Below are positions 16,894 to 25,454 of a stretch of DNA of 56,362 nucleotides, piece by piece. Source of the stretch: an uncultured Maribacter sp. (GTDB lineage: Bacteria; Bacteroidota; Bacteroidia; Flavobacteriales; Flavobacteriaceae); contig CALHVP010000146.1 in the NCBI GenBank assembly GCA_938038975.1, forward strand, positions 1 to 56,362. The letters are read 5' to 3'. Numbering within the stretch: position 1 is the first letter of the stretch; the number at the start of each line of letters is the position of its first letter. Under the pieces are notes generated by a model that saw nothing but the letters and a program-made list of their open reading frames with translations, had not been told where the DNA came from and searched no databases. A program made the position numbers and the translations under genes.

Positions 16894-17484
16894 TTAATCT
16901 CCTTCGAACAAAATTTTAATATTTGCATAAGAATTTTGTAGGGCCAATTGGATTTTTCTTGGTCCTTTCCACTTTACTTTAACAATACCTTCCTTTTTTT
17001 CCGGTTTTAATTTACCCGAATATTCTGTTTTCATTGCATACCAGTGCACCTGTTTTAAAGTGCGTACGCCATGATTATTGAAGATATGATATGTGGTTCT
17101 TAAAAAATTCTCAATTCGCAGACCTTGAACACCGGTCTCTTCCATAACCTCACGCATAGCACAATCCTCTAGAGACTCTCCTTTGTCTAATTTCCCCTTT
17201 GGCAAATCCCATTTATCATTTCTATAAATAAACAAGACCTTCCCTTCGTCATTAGTAACCACACCTCCTGCAGCTACTACCATAGGAATTTCCTTAGTAA
17301 ATTTCTTTAAAATCTCTTCATGATTTGGATGATAGATATAAGCCTCTGTTAGCTTTTTTTTCTTTAATGCCTTTATAGCCTCTTGGATTGCATCTTGATT
17401 GAGTAAAAAATACTCCCCATTAGCTGTCTCTGATAGTTTATTTGTCAAAATCAAAGGCAATTCATTAACAAAAACTTTATACAT
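16894..17484 (-). CDS. NUDIX hydrolase with N-terminal extension
   Basis: The 196-residue protein has a complete Nudix box at residues 97-119 (GKLDKGE...REVMEETGV), preceded by the strand VVAAGGVVTNDEGKVLFIYRNDKWDLPKG. The first 65 residues form an additional helical region not present in minimal NUDIX enzymes. The substrate, a nucleoside diphosphate linked to another moiety, cannot be deduced. Its start codon lies only 7 bp from that of the divergent pyrE gene. Confidence 0.87.
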   Translation of the reverse strand: MYKVFVNELPLILTNKLSETANGEYFLLNQDAIQEAIKALKKKKLTEAYIYHPNHEEILKKFTKEIPMVVAAGGVVTNDEGKVLFIYRNDKWDLPKGKLDKGESLEDCAMREVMEETGVQGLRIENFLRTTYHIFNNHGVRTLKQVHWYAMKTEYSGKLKPEKKEGIVKVKWKGPRKIQLALQNSYANIKILFEGD

Positions 17485-17487
17485 TTG
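17480..17487 (+). promoter_or_regulatory. consensus -7 element of pyrE inside the NUDIX start
   Basis: TACATTTG matches the Bacteroidota -7 consensus TAnnTTTG exactly and ends 4 bp before the pyrE start codon at 17492. The NUDIX start codon (17482-17484 on the other strand) lies inside it. If used, the pyrE transcript would start at or next to the ATG and be leaderless. No clear TTG is seen at the expected -33 distance. Confidence 0.45.
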
Positions 17488-17491
17488 CGTT

Positions 17492-18133
17492 ATGGTTTTA
17501 GATAAGAATACCGCGAAAAAAACAGCAGAGCTTCTGTTGCAAATTAATGCAATAAAATTGAAACCGGAAAATCCATTTACATGGGCTTCTGGATGGAAAT
17601 CTCCAATCTATTGTGACAATAGGATTTTACTCTCCTACCCAATCATTCGTAACTTCATAAAAGACGAAATGGCAAAGCAAGTAGAATCGTTGTATGGCAA
17701 ACCAGATATCATTGCTGGCGTAGCCACTGGAGCAATTGGAATAGGAGCTTTGGTTGCAGACGTAATGGGATTGCCTTTTATATATGTGAGACCAGAACCA
17801 AAGTCTCATGGAAGAAAAAATCAAATTGAAGGTAAACTAGACGAAAACCAAACTGTTGTTGTTATTGAAGATTTAATAAGTACAGGTAAAAGCAGCCTTA
17901 ATGCCGTAGATGCCTTACGAGAAAAAGGTGCTAATGTAAAAGGAATGCTTGCAATTTTTACTTACGGGTTTGAAACTGCTGCAAGTAATTTTAAAGAAAA
18001 AGATATTAAACTCAACACCTTAAGCAGTTACGAATATTTAATAGAACAAGCTTCAGATACGGGTTATATAAAAGAAGAGCAACTAAGGACCTTAATGGAA
18101 TGGAGGACAGATCCTTCAAAATGGTTACAATAA
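17492..18133 (+). CDS. pyrE: orotate phosphoribosyltransferase
   Basis: PyrE transfers phosphoribose from PRPP to orotate in pyrimidine synthesis. The start at ATG 17492 gives 213 residues, the family length; the frame is open upstream through the antisense of the NUDIX gene. Motifs include NPFTWASGWKSPIYCDNR, VATGAIGIGALVADVMGLPFIYVR and the PRPP-binding loop VVVIEDLISTGKSS at residues 122-135. An SRPBCC gene follows 7 bp downstream, probably on the same transcript. Confidence 0.94.
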   Translation: MVLDKNTAKKTAELLLQINAIKLKPENPFTWASGWKSPIYCDNRILLSYPIIRNFIKDEMAKQVESLYGKPDIIAGVATGAIGIGALVADVMGLPFIYVRPEPKSHGRKNQIEGKLDENQTVVVIEDLISTGKSSLNAVDALREKGANVKGMLAIFTYGFETAASNFKEKDIKLNTLSSYEYLIEQASDTGYIKEEQLRTLMEWRTDPSKWLQ

Positions 18134-18140
18134 TGTACAT

Positions 18141-18533
18141 ATGTTTATAGAAACACCTAAAATTACCGTTGAAAAAAGTGATATTCAAACGTTTGAATTC
18201 TTGAACGAGTTATCCAATTTTGAGCAATTAATGCCGGAAAACATTGATAAGTTTGAGGTTTTAAATGAGAACAGATTTCTTTTTGCCTTAAAGGGAATGC
18301 CAGAAATAGTATTGGAGAAAAAAGAACAATCCTCACCAAACAAAATGGTGCTAGGAGCGGCAAGCGAAAAACTACCTTTTACGCTTTCTGCTGATATTAT
18401 TTCACTGAGCGAGAATCAGAGTGAAGTACAGTTGAGCTTTTCAGGAGAATTCAATGCAATGATGGCAATGATGATAAAAAATCCAATAACCAACTTTATG
18501 AAAACCTTGTCTACAAATTTGGCAAAAGTCTAA
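18141..18533 (+). CDS. SRPBCC (START-like) family protein
   Basis: This 130-residue protein has the helix-grip outline: a first strand (ETPKITVEKSDIQTFEFLNELSNFEQLMP), a middle of alternating strands, and a long C-terminal helix (NPITNFMKTLSTNLAKV). These proteins bind hydrophobic ligands. No catalytic motif is present. It starts 7 bp after pyrE and its stop codon overlaps the convergent birA by 4 bp. Confidence 0.72.
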   Translation: MFIETPKITVEKSDIQTFEFLNELSNFEQLMPENIDKFEVLNENRFLFALKGMPEIVLEKKEQSSPNKMVLGAASEKLPFTLSADIISLSENQSEVQLSFSGEFNAMMAMMIKNPITNFMKTLSTNLAKV

Positions 18534-19261
18534 TAATGCAGTGTAACTTGTTTTAGACCGTATTCCATTATTTTATCATTATCCAAAAGAACGCGCAGTT
18601 TACCTTCTTTTGTAATTCCTTGAAGAATACCCGTAAATAAAGAACTATTTGGTTCTTGAAATGTAGCTGGTATATCTTTTTTAAATAAAAGACTTTCATA
18701 ATTTTCACGCATCAAATTCCAATTTGGTTTTTGAAGTTGAGATAAAGAAATACTAAGTTGTTTTACTATCAAATCTAAAAGTTCCTCTAAATCTAATTCT
18801 CTATTTAATATCAGTTTTAAAGAGGATGCTTTTGGTTGATTTAAAAAGGCAATTTGATTTACATTTAGACCAATTCCAATTACTGAAGATTTTATTTCTT
18901 GACCTCCAATGCTATTTTCAATAAGAATTCCACATATTTTTGATGTACCTGACAGAATGTCGTTGGGCCATTTTATACTCAAACGGGGTACACCTAACGA
19001 TGAAAGAACTTGATATAAAGCAAGTGAAACACAGATGCTTATTAAAAAATGACCTTCTAAACCCAATTCCTTGTGAAGCTTCAAAACACTAAAGGTCAAG
19101 TTTTTACCTGCTTCGGACTCCCAATTTGAATTTACTTGCCCTCTACCTTTCGTTTGTTCTACAGCAGTTACAACGGTAAAATCTACCACCTTCGTTGACG
19201 TCATCAGTTGTTTTAAATAACTATTCGTAGACTCCGTGGCACTAAGTTTGATTCTATTCAT
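18530..19261 (-). CDS. birA: biotin--[acetyl-CoA-carboxylase] ligase
   Basis: The protein activates biotin as biotinyl-AMP and transfers it to the carboxyl carrier protein. I choose the Met at 19261 (243 residues); a Met six codons further upstream is possible. Visible motifs are STNSYLKQL, the GRGQVNSNWESEAGKNLTFS loop (the catalytic GRGRxxxxW motif has Q in place of the second R), SIKWPNDILSGTSKICGILIEN and IGIGLNVNQ. No N-terminal HTH is present, so it is a monofunctional ligase rather than a repressor. The C-terminal SH3-like domain is short but present. Confidence 0.9.
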   Translation of the reverse strand: MNRIKLSATESTNSYLKQLMTSTKVVDFTVVTAVEQTKGRGQVNSNWESEAGKNLTFSVLKLHKELGLEGHFLISICVSLALYQVLSSLGVPRLSIKWPNDILSGTSKICGILIENSIGGQEIKSSVIGIGLNVNQIAFLNQPKASSLKLILNRELDLEELLDLIVKQLSISLSQLQKPNWNLMRENYESLLFKKDIPATFQEPNSSLFTGILQGITKEGKLRVLLDNDKIMEYGLKQVTLHY

Positions 19262-19326
19262 TTGTGTTGCTTTTAGCAAACTATAATCTATTGTTAAAAA
19301 CTAGGGCTAAAAGAACAAAAATATAA

Positions 19327-19334
19327 TAACTTTG
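19327..19334 (+). promoter_or_regulatory. consensus -7 element of the rsfS-ftsH operon
   Basis: TAACTTTG matches TAnnTTTG exactly and sits 19 bp before the rsfS start codon, between it and the divergent birA gene. There is no clear TTG at the usual distance upstream. Confidence 0.45.
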
Positions 19335-19353
19335 TAAAAACTAAATTTTTTGA

Positions 19354-19728
19354 ATGCAGAATAGGAAAACTGGTGCAGATGAGTTAATTGCACTAATTTT
19401 ACAGGGAATAGAAGAAGTAAAAGGACAACATATAAATTTACTTGACCTTAGAGATATTGAAAACACCGTATGCGACTATTTCATTGTATGTAACGGTACT
19501 TCCAACACGCATGTAAATGCTATTGTAGGCTCTATCCAAAAAACAGTTAGTAAAGCTATACAAGACAAACCTTGGCATGTTGAAGGTGAGGCTAATTCCG
19601 AATGGGTACTTATGGACTACGTTAATGTGGTAGTGCATGTATTCCAAAAACAAATTCGCGAATATTACGACATAGAAGGTCTATGGGGAGATGCTAAGTT
19701 TACAACAATAGAAAGTAGCGTTAATTAA
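19354..19728 (+). CDS. rsfS: ribosome silencing factor RsfS
   Basis: This 124-residue protein of the RsfS/Iojap family binds ribosomal protein uL14 and blocks subunit joining when nutrients are scarce. The family core is intact: HINLLDLRDIENTVCDYFIVCNGTSNTHVNAI, then KPWHVEGEANSEWVLMDYVNVVVHVF and REYYDIEGLWGDAK. It is the first gene of the operon that continues with ftsH 11 bp downstream. Confidence 0.93.
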   Translation: MQNRKTGADELIALILQGIEEVKGQHINLLDLRDIENTVCDYFIVCNGTSNTHVNAIVGSIQKTVSKAIQDKPWHVEGEANSEWVLMDYVNVVVHVFQKQIREYYDIEGLWGDAKFTTIESSVN

Positions 19729-19739
19729 TAAAATATAAA

Positions 19740-21755
19740 ATGGCTAAAGAAAATAATTCAAATCCTAAAAAACCAAAATTTAGTTCTTGGTGGATTTATG
19801 GTTTGGTAGCAGTATTGCTAATAGGTTTTCAATTCTTAAATAGTGATAACCTCGCTAATACAGAGAAAACAACTACTTCAGAATTACAAGAGTACTTACG
19901 TAACGGGGATATTGATAAAATACTTATCATAACTAATACGAATCAAGCTAAAGTATTCCTTACTAAAGAAGCTGTTTCTAAGGAAGTTCATAAAAATGTA
20001 ACTGATAAATCTTTTTTACCATCCTCTGGTGAAATACCACAATATGTCCTTGACTACGGTGATCTTCAAATTTTTCAGAATGAAATTACGGAGTTAAAAA
20101 AAGAAAATAATTTAGATACTATAGTTGAATTTGGGAAGGAATCTACAGCAATTTTAGATTTCCTGTTGTCCCTATTGCCATTTGTACTCATCATTGGGAT
20201 ATGGATTTATCTTATGCGGAGAATGTCCGGCGGCGGCGGCGGCGGCGCTGGTGGTCAAATCTTTAATATTGGAAAATCAAAGGCAAAACTTTTTGATGAA
20301 AAGACAGACACGAGAACATCTTTCAAGGATGTAGCCGGACTCGAAGGAGCAAAAGAGGAAGTAGAGGAAATTGTAGATTTTCTTAGAAACCCTGACAAAT
20401 ATACTTCTTTGGGAGGTAAAATACCGAAGGGTGCACTTTTAGTAGGACCTCCCGGAACTGGTAAGACCTTATTGGCAAAAGCAGTAGCAGGTGAAGCAAA
20501 GGTGCCATTCTTTTCGCTTTCCGGTTCAGATTTTGTAGAAATGTTCGTTGGTGTAGGTGCATCAAGAGTTCGTGATTTGTTTAAACAGGCAAAGGATAAA
20601 TCTCCTGCCATAATTTTTATTGACGAAATTGACGCCATTGGTAGGGCTAGAGGAAAAAATAACATGACAGGGTCTAATGATGAACGAGAAAACACATTAA
20701 ATCAATTACTGACCGAAATGGACGGTTTTGGAACGAATACAAATGTTATTGTATTAGCTGCGACGAACAGAGCAGATGTTCTTGACAAAGCATTAATGCG
20801 TGCTGGAAGATTTGATAGACAGATATATGTAGACTTACCAGATATTAGAGAAAGAAAAGAAATATTTGAAGTTCACTTAAGACCTATTAAAACAGCAGAA
20901 ACTTTAGATACAGATTTCTTAGCTAGACAAACACCCGGTTTCTCAGGTGCTGATATTGCTAATGTTTGTAACGAAGCAGCTCTTATTGCAGCAAGAAAAG
21001 AACAAAAAGCAGTAAAGAAGCAAGATTTCTTAGATGCAGTAGATCGTATCGTAGGTGGACTAGAAAAGAAGAACAAAATTATAACTCCAGGAGAAAAAGA
21101 AACCATCGCTTATCACGAGGCAGGTCATGCAACTACGAGTTGGATGCTAGAACACGCTGCGCCATTGGTAAAAGTGACAATCGTTCCTAGAGGACAATCA
21201 TTGGGAGCTGCTTGGTACTTGCCAGAAGAACGTCTAATCGTTAGACCAGAGCAAATGTTAGATGAGATGTGTGCTACTATGGGGGGGCGTGCTGCAGAAA
21301 AGGTAATATTCAATAAGATATCTACTGGCGCATTAAGCGATTTAGAGAAGGTAACTAAGCAAGCAAGAGCTATGGTTACTATTTACGGATTGAATGATAA
21401 AATAGGCAACATTACTTATTACGATTCTTCAGGACAAGATTCTTACGGGTTTTCAAAACCTTATAGTGAGGAAACAGCAAAGACTATTGATGAGGAAATT
21501 TCTAAAATCATAGAGGAACAATACCAACGTGCCATTCAAGTGCTGACCGATAATAAGGACAAACTTACTACCTTAGCGGAAAGGCTATTAGAGAAGGAAG
21601 TTATTTTCAAAGAAGATTTAGAAAAAATATTTGGGAAAAGACCTTTTAAAAGAGACCTTTTAGCGCAGAAGGAAAGAGATGCAGAAGATGTAGCTAGAGA
21701 AGAAAAAGCAACAAAAGAAAAAGAAGAAAAAGCGGAAGAGAAAGAAGTAGAATAA
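19740..21755 (+). CDS. ftsH: ATP-dependent zinc metalloprotease FtsH
   Basis: FtsH is a membrane-bound hexameric AAA+ protease that degrades unassembled membrane proteins and short-lived regulators. Two membrane helices (about residues 16-34 and 139-159) flank an extracytoplasmic domain. A poly-Gly linker (164-172, encoded by a GGC/GCG-rich run near 20229) leads to the AAA domain with Walker A GPPGTGKT (236-243), Walker [12 protein letters not shown] and the second region of homology ([18 protein letters not shown]). The zinc motif HEAGH is at 459-463. The C terminus is a charged Lys/Glu tail. The 671-residue length is normal. Confidence 0.97.
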   Translation: MAKENNSNPKKPKFSSWWIYGLVAVLLIGFQFLNSDNLANTEKTTTSELQEYLRNGDIDKILIITNTNQAKVFLTKEAVSKEVHKNVTDKSFLPSSGEIPQYVLDYGDLQIFQNEITELKKENNLDTIVEFGKESTAILDFLLSLLPFVLIIGIWIYLMRRMSGGGGGGAGGQIFNIGKSKAKLFDEKTDTRTSFKDVAGLEGAKEEVEEIVDFLRNPDKYTSLGGKIPKGALLVGPPGTGKTLLAKAVAGEAKVPFFSLSGSDFVEMFVGVGASRVRDLFKQAKDKSPAIIFIDEIDAIGRARGKNNMTGSNDERENTLNQLLTEMDGFGTNTNVIVLAATNRADVLDKALMRAGRFDRQIYVDLPDIRERKEIFEVHLRPIKTAETLDTDFLARQTPGFSGADIANVCNEAALIAARKEQKAVKKQDFLDAVDRIVGGLEKKNKIITPGEKETIAYHEAGHATTSWMLEHAAPLVKVTIVPRGQSLGAAWYLPEERLIVRPEQMLDEMCATMGGRAAEKVIFNKISTGALSDLEKVTKQARAMVTIYGLNDKIGNITYYDSSGQDSYGFSKPYSEETAKTIDEEISKIIEEQYQRAIQVLTDNKDKLTTLAERLLEKEVIFKEDLEKIFGKRPFKRDLLAQKERDAEDVAREEKATKEKEEKAEEKEVE

Positions 21756-21801
21756 AAATAATAGCTTATAATTTAATTACATTTCAGACTATTAGTATTA
21801 C

Positions 21802-22413
21802 ATGGGGCTTTTAGATATTTTATTTGGTGGTGGAAAGAAGAAGATTTCGAAGGAAACTGCGGAAACACGCGGCCAGCATATGCCTGACTTAAATCTCCCT
21901 GTAGATGAGAAATTTACTATACATTTTAAACAAAATGGCGGTAAATTTATCTACTGTACTGCTATGGATGAAATATCTTTAGCTATAAAAAATATTGTCG
22001 CTGAAAATAATTGGCAAGAAGAGGCATTCTTTGCCATGGACAATAGGCTTACAAAAAAGTTCGAAAAAGAAAATATTGTTTTTACTGATAAGGTTAAGAA
22101 TAGCCAAGTATTTTTCACAACTTGCGAGCATTTAATTGGCCAAAACGGAAGTATTTTAGTTTGTTCCAATCAACTGCATGAAAGAAAAGTAAACGAACTT
22201 CCCAGCAACGTAGTAGTCTTTGCTACTACTAGTCAGCTAGTAGAATCTATTGGCGAAGGTTTAAAGACCATTAAAAAGAAGTATGGCCCTCAGATTCCAA
22301 CCAATATTACAACACTCAAACATTTCAAGGCAACTGAAGAAAATTCAGATGATTTCTTAACCTACGGTAGTAGCACTAAAAATCTTTATCTTTTACTCCT
22401 GGAAGATTTATAG
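21802..22413 (+). CDS. LUD domain protein (LutC-like)
   Basis: The 203-residue protein resembles the LUD (lactate utilisation) fold of LutC: helical start, then VFFTTCEHLIGQNGSILVCSNQLHERKVNELPSNVVVFATTSQLVESIGEGLKTIKKKYG, and a final TLKHFKA...NLYLLLLEDL. There are no LutA/LutB partners here. Instead it sits between ftsH and cdsA, 1 bp before cdsA, so a role in lactate oxidation is doubtful and its function in this operon is open. Confidence 0.7.
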   Translation: MGLLDILFGGGKKKISKETAETRGQHMPDLNLPVDEKFTIHFKQNGGKFIYCTAMDEISLAIKNIVAENNWQEEAFFAMDNRLTKKFEKENIVFTDKVKNSQVFFTTCEHLIGQNGSILVCSNQLHERKVNELPSNVVVFATTSQLVESIGEGLKTIKKKYGPQIPTNITTLKHFKATEENSDDFLTYGSSTKNLYLLLLEDL

Positions 22414-22414
22414 T

Positions 22415-23218
22415 ATGAGGGAAATTTTACGAAGATCATTAACCGGCGCAGTATACATTATCCTTTTGCTATCGGCAGTTTTTCTAAATTCAGACGCATT
22501 CGATTTTCTTTTCATGACTTTTGGACTAGCCTGTTTATATGAATATAAGAAATTGGTACAACTTAAAGGATACCACATTTTCGCAGCATATCTAGCGCTA
22601 TGGTGGGCTTATATATATCTGATTAATGACCATAGACTCGTAAACGTGTTAATGGTAATCACAATAGTAGTAAACATCTATTTACTTTATTATCTCTTTT
22701 CTAAAAAACAACAAAATTTTAATACGTTTCTAAAATTCATCATTGGTCTATTTTATATTGGAGGTGGTTGTATATTCTTAACTATGATACCATATAAAAA
22801 TGATGCGTTTGCAAAACTTTTAATAATGGGTATATTTATCTTGATATGGGTAAATGATTCCTTTGCATACCTAGTTGGCAAAAGTATAGGAAGAACAAAA
22901 TTATTTCCTTCAGTTTCTCCAAAGAAAACTATTGAAGGTACCCTAGGAGGTTTTATATTTGCCTTAGGGGCGGCATATATCATGTCAACACAAGAAACCT
23001 TGATTACGCAATGGCAATGGATTATACTTGCTTGTGTCATAGTAATTTCAGGAAGTCTGGGTGACCTTATAGAATCTAAGCTCAAAAGAGGAGCCGGCGT
23101 CAAGGATAGCGGAGCAATATTACCAGGGCATGGAGGAATGTTAGACAGATTAGATAGTTTAGTATTTGCAGCTCCATTTGCTTATTTAACTTTAAATATT
23201 TTTACTTATGTTTCATAG
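22415..23218 (+). CDS. cdsA: phosphatidate cytidylyltransferase
   Basis: CdsA makes CDP-diacylglycerol, the precursor of phosphatidylethanolamine and other phospholipids. The 267-residue polytopic membrane protein has seven to eight hydrophobic helices and the C-terminal signature SKLKRGAGVKDSG...PGHGGMLDRLDS with all charged metal-binding residues. It overlaps psd by 11 bp, linking two steps of phospholipid synthesis. Confidence 0.94.
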   Translation: MREILRRSLTGAVYIILLLSAVFLNSDAFDFLFMTFGLACLYEYKKLVQLKGYHIFAAYLALWWAYIYLINDHRLVNVLMVITIVVNIYLLYYLFSKKQQNFNTFLKFIIGLFYIGGGCIFLTMIPYKNDAFAKLLIMGIFILIWVNDSFAYLVGKSIGRTKLFPSVSPKKTIEGTLGGFIFALGAAYIMSTQETLITQWQWIILACVIVISGSLGDLIESKLKRGAGVKDSGAILPGHGGMLDRLDSLVFAAPFAYLTLNIFTYVS

Positions 23219-23891
23219 AGAGGGTCAGACAATTATATTAACTACCTTTTTTATCGTTGGGATAGGAACACTATTAGCCCATTTTTTTATAGATATCCCT
23301 TGGTTAAAGTGGTTTATATACCTGTCTTTGCTTTTTGTTCTAATTCTTATTTTACAATTCTTTAGAAACCCTAAAAGAAGAGCAAATAAAACTTTTGATG
23401 AAATATTATCTCCAGTAGATGGCAAAGTAGTCGTTATTGAAGAGGTAATGGAAACAGAGTATTTTAATGATAAGCGAAAGCAAGTATCTATTTTCATGTC
23501 TCCAATCAATGTGCATGTAACACGCTACCCATCTAGTGGTAGTATTAAATATTCTAAATATCACCCAGGCAAATACTTAGTAGCTTGGCATCCTAAATCT
23601 AGTGAAGAAAATGAAAGAACAACTGTTGTTGTTCGAACTCCAAAGTTTGGAGATATATTATTTAGACAGGTTGCAGGAGCACTAGCCCGCAGAATTGTTA
23701 ACTATGCCGAAGAAGGAGAAAGTGTGCAACAAGGAGACGATTCTGGATTCATTAAGTTTGGGTCTAGAGTAGACCTTTTTCTACCTTTGGATTGCGAAAT
23801 AAATGTTTCTTTAAACCAAAAAGTAAAAGGAGCCCAAACATGTATCGCCACTTTTGTGAACCCAAATGAAAAAGAAGAAACTACATACTGA
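23208..23891 (+). CDS. psd: phosphatidylserine decarboxylase proenzyme
   Basis: This enzyme forms phosphatidylethanolamine from phosphatidylserine. It is of the short, roughly 220-residue type, with two N-terminal membrane helices (about residues 8-50). Features include SPVDGKVVVIEEV, the MSPINVHVTRYPSSG loop and the self-cleavage site Gly-Ser in FIKFGSRVDLFLPL, where Ser becomes the pyruvoyl group. It overlaps cdsA by 11 bp and the acyl-CoA-binding protein gene by 26 bp. Confidence 0.93.
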   Translation: MFHREGQTIILTTFFIVGIGTLLAHFFIDIPWLKWFIYLSLLFVLILILQFFRNPKRRANKTFDEILSPVDGKVVVIEEVMETEYFNDKRKQVSIFMSPINVHVTRYPSSGSIKYSKYHPGKYLVAWHPKSSEENERTTVVVRTPKFGDILFRQVAGALARRIVNYAEEGESVQQGDDSGFIKFGSRVDLFLPLDCEINVSLNQKVKGAQTCIATFVNPNEKEETTY

Positions 23892-24123
23892 TTTTCAAGC
23901 TGCGGTCACATTTGTTAATTCGTACAATACACCTGTACCTGCGGATATACTTTTAAAGCTATACGCCTACTATAAAATTGCTAACGAGAATTTTGACAAT
24001 CCCGGTAGCAAAACACCCCTTATAAATGCATTCAAAGCCAATGCTCTAATACAAGCGAAAAATACTACTGGCGAAGAAGCCATGGCCTCCTATATTGCCC
24101 TAGTTAAAAAGGAATTACAATAA
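23866..24123 (+). CDS. acyl-CoA-binding protein
   Basis: The 85-residue protein is a small four-helix ACBP: LHTDFQAAVTFVNSY, ILLKLYAYYKIANENFDNPG, INAFKANALIQAKNTTGEEAMASYIALVKKEL. The LYAYYK motif supplies the ligand-contacting Tyr and Lys residues. ACBPs buffer long-chain acyl-CoA. The position behind cdsA and psd, with a 26-bp overlap, points to delivery of acyl groups for lipid synthesis. The ATG at 23866 is the natural start although it lies inside psd. Confidence 0.88.
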   Translation: MKKKKLHTDFQAAVTFVNSYNTPVPADILLKLYAYYKIANENFDNPGSKTPLINAFKANALIQAKNTTGEEAMASYIALVKKELQ

Positions 24124-24149
24124 GTATTTAAGTTGTATTAGCGCTTACA

Positions 24150-24168
24150 AAACCTAATTTAGGTTTAT
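24150..24168. terminator. weak bidirectional hairpin between convergent genes
   Basis: AAACCTAATTTAGGTTT forms a short stem between the ACBP stop (24123) and the stop of the reverse-strand desaturase gene (24172). T-rich sequence follows on the plus strand. It is short and low in GC. Confidence 0.4.
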
Positions 24169-24171
24169 TTA

Positions 24172-25443
24172 CTATAAGGAAAGTTCAACCTTTTCGTCAA
24201 AAGGATTTGCATACCACCAAAAATAAGATGTGAATACGATTGTTAGACTAAAATAGATGACAATGACCCAACTTCCTAAATAGATATATGTTTCTAAACC
24301 AAACCAATCATTGGTTAAAAACACAAAAAAAAGGCCTAAAATAGCCCTTCCTATCTCAACCCAAAATGCTGCTTTTGCACCGTCCATAAAACTGGTATAA
24401 CCATAAATACCAACAAATACAAATCCTCCATAAAGCGCTAAATAGGTAGCCTCTATATTACCAAAGTTGTAAAACATAAAAAGCAAAAGAAAAGTAGTAC
24501 TTAAAAGCTGGAACAAAATATACATTTTAAAAGCTGGGGTTGAAGGAGTAGCATACTTTTCAAATGTATAGACATCATTAATAATACTAATTGGGTATTT
24601 ATTTATAACATCCCTTGGCCTCCAACCAGTTGGCATAAACCAAATTCGAATCTTATCCCAATAACTTCGTGTGTTCCAGGCGTCTTTTATTAGAATAGCT
24701 AAATGTTGAAAATTAATATGAATAGGATTCCAAGTTCTGGCAGGCTTTAGAACCCCGTATTGCGCCGGCACACTTACCATTTCCTCTTGATAGGTGCCAA
24801 ACCATCTATCCCAGACACAAAGAAGTTGACCAAGGTTTTTATCTATATATTCAGGATTAATTGCATGATGCACCCTGTGCTGTGAAGGGGTTACAATAAT
24901 AAATTCCAACCATCCCATTTTACCTATGTGCTGTGTATGATACCAAAACTGAGCAAAAAGATGAACTGGCGCTAAAACCGCTATTACCTCAGCGGGCACG
25001 CCAGACAAAGCTGCGGGAAGCAGCAAAAAAGGCACATAACCTAAAAGATTAGAAATAGATTGTCGTAATGCACAAGCTAAATTAAATTCCTCACTACTAT
25101 GATGTATCACATGCTGATTCCAGAAAAAGTTTATCTTATGACTTAATCTATGATTCCAATATCCAGCAAAATCAATAGCGATAAAAGCAATTAACCAAAC
25201 CGCCCAAGTAGTTTTAATTTCAAAAAGACCAAAATGCTCTAAAAGATAAGGATAGGTAATTAATACTATTCCTATTCCTAAAGAATCCTTTATAATATTA
25301 GTTAAACCTGAACTTATACTGGAAACGGAATCCATGAATGTGTGTTTCTGATTTTTGACAAAGTACCCGTAAGCAATCTCAAAAATCAAAAGCAACATAA
25401 AAAAAGGAATCGCATAAAGCAAAGCTGTAGCGTAAGTTTCCAT
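24172..25443 (-). CDS. sterol desaturase / fatty acid hydroxylase family protein
   Basis: The 423-residue integral membrane di-iron protein carries the three histidine clusters of the family: HRLSH (in GYWNHRLSHKINFFW), HHSSEE (in NQHVIHHSSEEF) and QHRVHH (in SPSQHRVHHAINPEY). About eight hydrophobic segments are present. The C-terminal 150 residues form an additional membrane part beyond the desaturase core. The substrate could be a hopanoid-like or carotenoid lipid or a fatty acid; the sequence does not say. The gene lies 11 bp downstream of a secreted protein of unknown function and is probably cotranscribed with it. Confidence 0.85.
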   Translation of the reverse strand: METYATALLYAIPFFMLLLIFEIAYGYFVKNQKHTFMDSVSSISSGLTNIIKDSLGIGIVLITYPYLLEHFGLFEIKTTWAVWLIAFIAIDFAGYWNHRLSHKINFFWNQHVIHHSSEEFNLACALRQSISNLLGYVPFLLLPAALSGVPAEVIAVLAPVHLFAQFWYHTQHIGKMGWLEFIIVTPSQHRVHHAINPEYIDKNLGQLLCVWDRWFGTYQEEMVSVPAQYGVLKPARTWNPIHINFQHLAILIKDAWNTRSYWDKIRIWFMPTGWRPRDVINKYPISIINDVYTFEKYATPSTPAFKMYILFQLLSTTFLLLFMFYNFGNIEATYLALYGGFVFVGIYGYTSFMDGAKAAFWVEIGRAILGLFFVFLTNDWFGLETYIYLGSWVIVIYFSLTIVFTSYFWWYANPFDEKVELSL

Positions 25444-25454
25444 AGCGTTAATTC

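Noticed and set aside
17399-17491. Longer pyrE with a 31-residue N-terminal extension
   Set aside because: The extension is the antisense of the NUDIX N terminus and normal PyrE starts near VLDKNTAKK.
20225-20250. GGC/GCG-rich run in ftsH as a sequencing or frameshift problem
   Set aside because: The frame is intact and a poly-Gly linker at this place is typical of Bacteroidota FtsH.
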